A DNA stretch of 64,000 nt, taken from Sipunculus nudus. Taxonomy: Eukaryota; Annelida; Sipuncula; Golfingiida; Sipunculidae. The stretch spans positions 52,951,429-53,015,428 of the forward strand of contig CM049312.1 in assembly GCA_026874595.1 (NCBI GenBank), read 5' to 3'. A model generated the notes under the pieces. It worked only from the letters and a program-made list of their open reading frames with translations, ran no database searches and was not told where the DNA came from. Shown here piece by piece: positions 55,470 to 64,000 of this stretch (position 1 is its first letter; each line of letters opens with the position of its first letter). The translations under genes were made by a program, and so were the position numbers.

Positions 55470-58400
55470 ATGGCGGATACCCGTGTAGGGCCAACGGTTG
55501 TATCAGCTAAAAGAAATAGAAAGATTTTCAAGCGAGGTGATTGATTTTATGAATTGCATAATATTTAAACTTCACATATACCATGCATCATATCAGTTAT
55601 TTAGTCTGGGAGCACCTTCTGCTTCAGGAGTGAACTGAAAAGTATAAATTCTGACTCCGGGTCTGTCTTAAAGTGAGAATCTGTGGAGAGCCAGAGAATT
55701 CATGGAGAACATGGGAGTTTCTTTCTTTTCCGCTCAGCTGACTATAAGTCATCTGAGCTATAGTCGTGGTCCATTGTCCGTTGTCTGTCCGTCCGTCTGT
55801 CTGTCCGTCCATCCGTCCATCCGTCCGTCCGTCCGTCCGTCCGTAGATGTGGCACATTTTGAAACCATAAGACCTAGGAATAAAAAATTCAGCATAATAT
55901 TAGATGTCCCCAAGATCTCCTACCAAGCCGAAAACTGGGTCTTTGAGACTTCGTTCCTTTGAGAAATTAAGGAAAAACCTCAATTTTTTATTAAAATCCT
56001 ATTTTCACACTTCAGGACTGCCTAATACCAAAACCACTCATCTGTTTTTCCTCATATTTACCATAAATATTCCTCTATATAGTTCCTATGTACATGCCAG
56101 AAATTAAGTCTGTAAAGTATAAATTCTTAAAGTTATGGGCCAATACATAACAGACTTTGTAAAAAATCAGGAAAAATAATAACTCACTTAACATGAAAAA
56201 TTTTGAAACTAGAGTCTATTTTCTCAAGTATATAACTATGTTTAAATAAGATTCAATTGTTTACCCAAAATTAGATCTGAATTTTGTAAATTTTTTAAGT
56301 TATTAGCATGAAAAAAAATCAGTACCTTAAATTTTGCCCAAATTTGACCATGGGACGTTTTTTTCCTGTAAGCACCATTGATTTAATTTTCACAGCATGT
56401 AAACATAAATATTAAGTTTATCTAAATCTGAAATTTGAAAATAAAAGCTTGAAAATTAAGCTAGTTATTGATTTTTTTTTTCTGTAGTCACTTGCTTTGA
56501 TTACAGATGCAGGGTCCCACTCCAGGTCACTGGAAGTCAGCTATGCCAGGGTTTCTGATTTGTTACAGTCACTGGGGGAGATCCCCTGCTGTGACAGGTG
56601 TACAGTTATTCTTATATCACCACCTCAATCACCCCCCCCCCCCCCCCCCCGCAAACCCAACCCACCAAGTGTTATGCAGTAATTGTTATTGTTTTCACTG
56701 TATCTCCTTAATTGTAATGCTGTTTCCACTCCGATATGCAAAAACTTTCCTTGAAAAAATAATTCAAGGTGTAATCCAGAAGATGCAATGTTGTGTAATG
56801 TAGCATTTTTAAAGAAATCAATTTTCTTTTAAATGATTTTAACAAATATAATTGAACCCATCAGTATGCTTAAATTATTATAAAATATGAAGCACATTAT
56901 GGATAAATAAAGACATAATTAAAAATTGTGAAATCTAAATCAAGTATTATTTTTAGATATTTATTGTTTTGCAGATTTAAAAGATATATTTTTGTGGTAA
57001 AAAATAAATAAACATTTGTATGCATGATGTGGTGTTATATGACAAGATTTATGATGATGCAATCGAGAATTATGAATCAACTTTTATATTCAGATATATA
57101 TGTTAAATTGGAAATGTATAGAAATATAAACTTAAATTAGAAAATAATTGATGTGATAAAAAAATGAGGATTTAATACAAACATTTGTTCATTATTTTCC
57201 TGCCTCAGCAGAATTTGAGATCAGGCTTTGTTTGCCCTGTTTTATGTTGTTAATTAGCTATATTTCAACTGTATACATTTCATAAAAAAAATACATATAT
57301 ATTTAATTATATATATTATACAAAAAAATAGATTCAATTGAACAAATGTGTAAACTACTGAAATGTCAACAGTTAATCGAAAAACCAACTAATGATCATG
57401 GTAATAGTACAGATCATTTGTTCACAAACTGCTCACATGCTTTAGTTTCAACATTAGGAAACACATGGTCAGGTCACAAAATATTTTTTGCAACAATTTC
57501 TTGCTCATCAATACAAACCAATCATATAAACCAACCATGGCCTTTATTACCTCTTCCTCTTACACTTTATCTCCATTTGATATTATTTTAGATTTTTACC
57601 TTCAAGTTTAACGTCAGCTGAGTACAGTGACCCATAGGTCCCTTGTTTTTATTTTTTAGCTCTGTTGACTTTTAAGTCAACTGAGTTAAAGTGATGGTCC
57701 TATGTCTGCTGTCTGTCACTGTCAGTCTGTTTAAATTGGCACTTTTGGAAACTAAGAACAGTTGAATTTTCACGGCATATATATATATATATTAAGGGAT
57801 TTAATCCCATATTCTGAAATTTTAAATCTGAACAAAGCTCTGAAATTATGCAAGTTCCTGAAGTTTCTTTGCAGGCTGTATTGTATTTTTTATATATATT
57901 GTTAAACTCGACTGGCAGCACACTTCTAGTTACTGGAGGTCCTTAAACACAGAAATGCTTGTCAGGCGTTACCTAGATAACCTACATCACCTTGGGGGGG
58001 GGGGGGGGGGTGCCACCCTTGCTGACACAGATGTACAGTTATTTTCATATCAGGTTTTCTGTTTACAGACTGCTCACATGCTTCAGTTAAGCATTCAAAA
58101 CCTGTGGCCAGATTACAAAATATTGTAACCACCAGTTCCTGAAAAACAATCATATCAACCAAGCATGGCCTACCAGGTATATTAATTATTATTTATCTTT
58201 TCCTCTCAGGAGTAGGTATTGTCTGCAACATTTTGTAATAAATCCACTTTACATTTTACATCTTAACTTAAACATTCTTTGGTCAATTCTACCCCCTTCC
58301 CCCAGTTTGCATTCCTAAAAATCTCTAGCAAATGTTTATGTTGGGTGTAATATATGCACTATTGATTATAACTATTTCCATTTGCTTATATTTTTTATTT

Positions 58401-58665
58401 TTCCTGCAAGGTCAACTTCAGCTGAGCACTATGACCCATGGGTCCCTTGTTTTAATTGTCAGTGTAGTCATCTTTGGAACAATTGTCTGTTGCCCAGAAT
58501 TTGTTCTTCTAGATACCTAAGTTTTCCCAACAAATATAATTTTTGTTCATTGTTGTCATTTCCAATTTTTCCCCCCATATTTTAGGAGATGGGAGTAAAA
58601 GACCAGTTCATCAGATCCCAGAAGAACTGTTAAATGATGCAAACATCCAGGAGGCAGTCAATCAG
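55470..58665 (+). CDS. DPH1: DPH1, 2-(3-amino-3-carboxypropyl)histidine synthase subunit 1, first two exons (partial)
   Basis: Exon 1 coding 55470-55536 (ATG in AGAATGG, a strong context) ends CGAG/GTGATT, phase 1. Exon 2 58586-58665, after CATATTTTAG, ends CAG/GTACAA, phase 0. Together 49 residues. The conserved part VHQIPEELLNDANIQEAV matches the N-terminal NQIP-E-L-x-x-x-x-x-x-A motif of DPH1 that precedes the first iron-sulphur domain. DPH1 with DPH2 forms the radical-SAM-type enzyme that moves the 3-amino-3-carboxypropyl group of SAM onto a histidine of elongation factor 2, the first step of diphthamide synthesis in the cytosol. The [4Fe-4S] cysteines lie in later exons beyond 64000. Intron 2 exceeds 5.3 kb. 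Confidence 0.85.
55732..57650 (+). repeat. CAGCTGAGC-family repeat, 1.9 kb, in DPH1 intron 1
   Basis: Starts with the hairpin GCTCAGCTGACTATAAGTC-ATCTGAGCT, then CCATTGTCCG and a (CCGT/CTGT)n tract; ends GTCAGCTGAGTACAGTGACC-CATAGGTCCCTTG. Contains a C-run near 56632. Nearly the same sequence over its whole length as 60435-62324. No coding capacity. Confidence 0.9.
57655..58454 (+). repeat. Shorter CAGCTGAGC-family copy, in DPH1 intron 1
   Basis: Begins TTAGCTCTGTTGACTTTTAA-GTCAACTGAG and ends CAGCTGAGCACTATGACCCA-TGGGTCCCTTG. It directly follows the previous copy, only about 130 bp before exon 2 of DPH1. G-run near 57994. Confidence 0.8.
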
Positions 58666-59255
58666 GTACAATGTTTTTGAATGCCGTCCATACCAACTAA
58701 TTGTTCTGATTTATAAGGTATATGTGTTAGATATAGGGTTGCCAGCGGTCGGGGAAAAATATTTTTTTTTTCAAGGTAAGGGAAAAGTGAGGGAATTGGG
58801 TATTTTGGGAAGTCTGAGAAAAGTCAGGGTTTTTTTTTATGGCTCCCGGATCACAGTTAATTACCAAGTTGAAAGAGTTTGGCATTTCTTATAAAGTTAC
58901 AAAGTCTAAAGGTTGATAAAGCAGAGCATGGATACACAAGTCTAGATTATTTGAACCCCCACATGTTATAAACGTGGATATAAGTGAACAGCTAATGTGT
59001 GATGGGATCAACATTTTCTAGCCTTTTAAGCTCAGCTGACAATAAGTCATCTGAGCTATAGTCGTGGTCCTTTGTCCATCATCTGTTCGGCCATCTGGCC
59101 GTAACAGGACATGTTTTGAAAACGTAGGACCTACGAATCCAAAATTTTGTTAGATGTCCCCAAAATCTTCTACCATACTGAAAATTGGGTCACTAAGACT
59201 TTGTTCCTTTGAGATATTAAGGAAAAACCTCTGTTTTCCATTAAAAACCCATTTT

Positions 59256-60144
59256 TTGACTTTCAGTCAGCTGAGCTTAGCGATCACCCTTTGTCTGTCG
59301 TCCGTCCGGTCGTCCGGCCGTCTGTTAACAGGGCATTATTCATAACCGCTGGACCTGGAATCTTCAAACTTGACATCCAGGGAGGTCCATGAAAAATCTC
59401 CTTGGAAACCTGAAATTAGGTCTCTGTTACCCATATCCTTCGAGCTATGGGGCTCCGAAGTACCCCCAGAATAATGCAAAATTTGATACAAAAGCTCAAG
59501 TATCTGAATAACTACTGCATTGGTCACCATGATTCTTTGCATGAATATTGATCATGGGATGTTCCATCAGTTTTTGTTGACAGGTGGTGCCACCTGTATT
59601 CTTTTTTATTTTTATGAATTTTTTTCTATTTATTTCAGACCTGCAATGAAACTGTCATCTTTTAACAGGGCACAAATCGTAACCACTGGACCTGGAATCT
59701 TCAAACTTAATATCCAGGGAGGTCAATGAAAAATCTCCTTGAAAACCTGAAATTAGGTCTCTGTTACCCATATTCTCCGAGCTATAGGGCTCATTAATAC
59801 CCCCAAGAATAATTAAAAAATTGATACAAACAAAAGCTCCAGTATCTGAATAATTAATGCCTTGATAGCCATAATTCTTGGGATATATTTTGATCATGGA
59901 GTGTTTCATCAGTTCCTGCAGACTGGTGGCACTACATGTATTTATTTCAAATTTTTACTCATTTTTCTTTCTATTTATGAGACCTTCAAATGAAGATGTC
60001 ATCTGTCAAAAAGCCCACTGAAACCCATTTCTTAGGACTCTTCACAAAATTCATGATTTGTTTGCACTCTGGCAGTCATTTTGCTCATTGTTTGAACAAC
60101 ATTCCTTGAATTCAGCTGAGCGTCATGGCCCATGGGCCACTAGT
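59256..60144 (+). repeat. Nested repeat copy 1 (different subfamily)
   Basis: Starts GACTTTCAGTCAGCTGAGCT with GTCCGTCCGGTCGTCCGG text, ends CAGCTGAGCGTCATGGCCCA-TGGGCCACTAG. Contains two copies of GGACCTGGAATCTTCAAACTT (59350, 59688) and a GGTGGTGCCACCTG box (59584). Family sequence lies in register on both sides, so it is an insertion. Confidence 0.7.
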
Positions 60145-60434
60145 TACAGTTCAAGACTGCCTGATCTCAAAACCAATGATATGAATTTGATCATAGTAAA
60201 TATTCATTTTCTTCCATACTATTCCTTTGTACATACCAAAATTTAGGACAGTATTGCATAATTTGTTGAAGTATGGGCCAAAACATAATGCACCTTGTAA
60301 AAAATCAGGAAATATATTTACTCACTTAACATAAGAATTGCTGATGCTAGAGACTTTTTTTTCAGGTAAAAATAACTTCATTTAATCAAGATTCAATTAT
60401 ATATCGAAAATTAGATCTGAATTTTGCAATTTTT

Positions 60435-62324
60435 AGCTCAGCTGACTATAAGTCATCTGAGCTATAGTCGTGGTCCATTGTCCGTCGTCCGTCCGTCTGT
60501 CTGTCCATCCGTCCGTCTGTCCGTCCGTAGATGTGGCACATTTTGAAACCGTAAGACCTAGGACTCCAAAATTCAGCATAATGTTAGATGTCCCCAAGAT
60601 CTCCTACCAAGCCGAAAACTGGGTCTTTGTGACTTTGTTCCTTTGAGAAATTAAGGAAAAACCTCAATTTTTTATTAAAATCCTATTTTCACACTTCAGG
60701 ACTGCCTAATATCAAAACCACTAATCTGTTTTCCCTCATATTTTCCATAAATATTCCTCTATATAGTTCCTATGTACATGCCAGAAATTAAGTCTGTAAA
60801 GTATAAATTCTTTAAGTTATGGGCCCAAACATAATGGACTTTGTAAGAAATCAGGAAAAATAATAACTCACTTAACATGAAAAACTTTGAAACTAGAGTC
60901 TATTTTCTCAAGTATATAACTATGTTTAATTAAGATTCAATTGTTTACCTAAAATTAGATCTGAGTTTTGTAAATTTTTTAAGTTATTAGCATAAAAAAA
61001 AAATCAGTACCTTAAATTTTGCCCAAATTTGACCATGGCACGTTTTTTTCCTGTAAGCACCATTGATTTAATTTTCACAGCATGTAAACATAAATATTTA
61101 GTTTGTCTAAATCTGAAATTTGAAAATAAAAGCTTGAAAATTAAGCTAGTTATTGATTTTTTTTCTGTAGTCACTTGCTTTGATTACAGATGCAGGGTCC
61201 CACTCCAGGTCACTGGAAGTCAGCTATGTCAGGGTTTCTGATTTGTTACAGTCACTGGGGGAGATCCCCTGCTGTGACAGGTGTACAGTTATTCTCATAT
61301 CACCACCCCAATCACCCCCCCCCCCCTCCCCCGCAAACCCAACCCACCAAGTGTTATGCAGTAATTGTTATTGTTTTCACTGTATCTCCTTAATTGTAAC
61401 ACTGTTTCCACTCTGATATGCAAAAACTTTCCTTGAAAAAATAATTCAAGGTGTAATCTAGATGATGCAATGTTGTGTAATGTAGCATTTTTAAAGAAAT
61501 TAATTTTCTTTTAAATGATTTTAACAAATATAATTGAACCCATCAGTATGCTTAAATTATTATAAAATATGAAGCACATGGATAAATAAAGACACAATTA
61601 AAAATTGTGAAATCTAAATCAAGTATTATTTTTAGATATTTATTGTTTTGCAGATTTAAAAGATATATTTTTGTGGTAAAAAATAAATAAACATTTGTAT
61701 GCATGATGTGGTGTTATCTGACAAGATTGAGATGTATGATGATGCAATTGAGAATTATGAATCAACTTTTATATTCAGATATATATGTTAAATTGGAAAT
61801 GTATAGAAATATAAACTTAAATTAGAAAATAATTGATGTGATAAAAAAATGAGGATTTAATACAAACATTTGTTCATTATTTTCCTGCCTCAGCAGAATT
61901 TGAGATGAGGCTTTGATTGCCCTGTTTTATGTTGTTAATTAGCTATATTTCAACTGTATACATTTCATAAAAAAAATACATATATATTTAATAATATATA
62001 TTATACAAAAAATAGATTCATTTGAAGTATGTAAACTACTGAAATGTCAACAGTTAATCGAAAAACCAACTAATGATCATGGTAATAGTACAGATCATTT
62101 GTTCACAAACTGCTCACATGCTTTAGTTTCAACATTAGGAAACACGGTCAGGTCACAAAATTTTTTGCAACAAATTCTTGCTCATCAATACAAACCAATC
62201 ATATAAACCAACCATGGCCTTTATTACCTCTTCCTCTTACACTTTATCTCCATTTGATATTATTTTAGATTTTTACCTTCAAGGTTAACGTCAGCTGAGC
62301 ACAGTGACCCATAGGTCCCTTGTT
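60435..62324 (+). repeat. Nested repeat copy 2, near-twin of 55732-57650
   Basis: 1.89 kb from AGCTCAGCTGACTATAAGTC to ATAGGTCCCTTGTTT. Differs from the 55732 copy by scattered substitutions, small indels and a shorter C-run (61316). It splits a host T-rich site (GCAATTTTT / AAGTTATTAG). Confidence 0.88.
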
Positions 62325-63019
62325 TAAGTTATTAGCATAAATATAAAATCAGAACCTTAAATTTTGCCCAACTTTGGCCACGGGACTTTTTTTTCCTGTA
62401 AGCACTGTGCATTTACTTTTTTACAGCATGTACATATAAGGATTTAATCTGTTAAAATCTGAAATTTGAAAATAAAAGCTGCAAAATTAGGCTAGTTATT
62501 GAATTTTTTTTGGAGACTTTTGTTGTATTCCCTTACATTGTCAAGCAGTCCACTTTGGTCACTGTAAATCATTCAGTGCAGCTCTCTATGCTCCCCAGGC
62601 TGTTGTTATGTAATCCCATCACTCGAGCAAGCCCTCTCTGTTTTTGAGCTTGATCAGGCTGCCTGCAGTAAATACTACAGGGATCCTTTCTCTCCCCCCC
62701 CCCCACCCCATTCTGTTGACAGACCTGTGCTATTCACATTTTTTTCAGCAACGACCAGTATCAACAGAGACCCCTCCCCCCACCCACCAAAGATTTAAGA
62801 AGTATAACACTGTTAAACTTAGTTTTAAAATTAGGAATATTGGTCAAACTTTTATGGATTAATTTTTAACTCATATGGCCATATAATTAACTTTTGAAAA
62901 CTTAATTACCTTCATACATTTTTGTTTATGAAATGTAACTCTTATATAACACTTACTGTAGGCCCATTTTTTTCCCTTGGTGGATCACTAAATGGTTTCA
63001 GGCCAAAGGTTTCATTTTT

Positions 63020-64000
63020 AGCTCTGCTGACTATAAGTCATCTGAGCTATAGTTGTGGTCCATTGTCTGTCGTCTGTCCGGCCATCCGTCCGTCCATCTG
63101 TCCGGATGTCCGTGCTTAAGACTGGCACGTTTTGACACCATTGGACCTCTGAATCTGAAATTCGCCATACAGTTAGATGTCCCCAAAATCTCCTACCATG
63201 CCGAAAATTGGGTCAATAGGACTTTGTTCCTTCGAGATATTAAGGAAAAACCTCATTTTTTATTAGAAATCTATTTTCACACTTCAGGACTGCCTAATAT
63301 GAAAACCACTCATCTGTTTTTCTTCATATTTACCATAAATATTCCTATATATAGTTCCTATGTACATGCCAGAAATTAAGTCAGTATTATTTAATTTAAA
63401 AAAGTTATGGGCCCAAACATAATGGACTCTGTAAAAAAATCAGGAAAGATATTTGGTCACTTAAGACAAAAAGTGATAAAGGTAGGGACTTTTTTTCAGT
63501 AATACAACTTTAATTGATCAAAATTTAATTGTATACCAAAAATTAGATCAAAATCTGTTAAATTTTTTTAAATATTTGCAAAAATATAAAATTGATTCCT
63601 TAAATTTTGCCCAAGTTTGACCATGGCACATTTTTTTCCTGTAAGTACTGTGGAGTTAATTTTCACAGCAAGTTTCTGTTAGCATTTTGTCTGTAAACAC
63701 GAAAAATTTGAAATCAGTTGATCAAAAAATGTAGATTTTATTCAAGTTTTCAAGCACCATGTCACATATTGTTTACATCAAGCTAGTGTTATGCAGTTTG
63801 CTAGAGCTCAGCTCCCCAGCTTCAGCTCTAAGTTCCTTAAATTTGGCATACATTTAGATGTCTCCAAAATCCCCTACCATGCCAAGAATTTGATCACTAG
63901 GACTTAATTCATTCGAAATATTAATGAAAAACTTCATTTTTTCCATTAAAAACCCATTGTTACACTGTAAGACTGCCTAATATCAAAACCACTGATCTGA
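63020..64000 (+). repeat. Further CAGCTGAGC-family copies, running out of the window
   Basis: One copy starts at 63020 (GCTCTGCTGACTATAAGTCA, then GTCCGTCCATCTGTCCGG). Near 63805 the body begins again (AGAGCTCAGCTCCCC, then ACATTTAGATGTCTCCAAAA) without the microsatellite, another stacked copy or duplication. No DPH1 exon is seen. Confidence 0.75.

Larger units (their letters stand above)
59029..63018 (+). repeat. Outer CAGCTGAGC-family copy holding two nested copies
   Basis: The family sequence starts at 59029 (CTCAGCTGACAATAAGTCAT), is interrupted at about 59256 and resumes at 60145 (TTCAAGACTGCC). It is interrupted again at 60435 and resumes at 62325 (AAGTTATTAGCATAAATATA), then runs on to 63018. 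The 62520-62980 part matches the long minus-strand copy at 38040-38830. The expected end (CCATGGGTCCCTTG) is missing because another copy begins at 63020. Confidence 0.75.

Noticed and set aside
55624-55857. Open frame rich in DGRT/DGQT repeats opposite DPH1 intron 1
   Set aside because: Translation of the GTCC/GGAC microsatellite of a repeat copy.
62644-62862. Possible DPH1 exon 3
   Set aside because: It belongs to the repeat body also seen inverted near 38500-38700 and lacks the conserved DPH1 sequence expected after exon 2.

Overview
The window looks like nuclear DNA of a marine invertebrate, most likely a bivalve mollusc. Genes have small exons with GT-AG introns spread over tens of kilobases. 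The rest is AT-rich and packed with Ty3-type LTR retrotransposons, a LINE fragment, terminal-inverted-repeat DNA elements and interspersed repeats that carry tetranucleotide (GTCC/GGAC) microsatellites next to a hairpin, a pattern I associate with bivalves. The organism call is inference; no species can be named.

Protein genes. (1) On the minus strand, 13.6-47.9 kb, I assembled a six-exon gene of 440 codons by joining splice sites whose phases all agree. Two short conserved blocks match vertebrate HCFC1R1/HPIP, the regulator that binds the host cell factor HCF-1. (2) On the plus strand, 55.47 kb to beyond the window, are the first two coding exons of DPH1, the first enzyme of diphthamide synthesis. 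The two genes are divergent, with repeats and a CCAAT/octamer-containing stretch between them. (3) A possible two-exon gene of 90 codons (plus, 31.4-32.2 kb) lies inside an intron of the first gene; I do not recognise it.

Layout. 1-0.92 kb: 279-bp tandem repeat. 0.92-12.73 kb: three-level nest, a hAT-like element holding a decayed minus-strand Ty3 element, itself split by an intact plus-strand Ty3 element with identical LTRs. 13.4-47.9 kb: the HCFC1R1-like gene. Its last intron is filled by a minisatellite of about 165 units (57/58 bp), broken at 17.0-20.0 kb by a hAT-like element that contains a Mutator-like element. 28-47 kb introns: LINE fragment and nested interspersed repeats. 50.1-51.9 kb: a second Mutator-like element. 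55.7-64 kb: DPH1 introns with stacked copies of one repeat family, including two near-identical 1.9-kb copies on either side of exon 2.

Main discovery. The minisatellite begins at the 3' end of coding exon 5 of the HCFC1R1-like gene. Each unit repeats that exon end together with its 5' splice site (CCTAG/GTAAG) in the sense orientation. The last 18 residues encoded by exon 5 are therefore minisatellite sequence, and the intron carries well over a hundred copies of the donor. The very long open frames through the array follow from a stop-free unit of 57 bp (3 x 19) and are not a gene.
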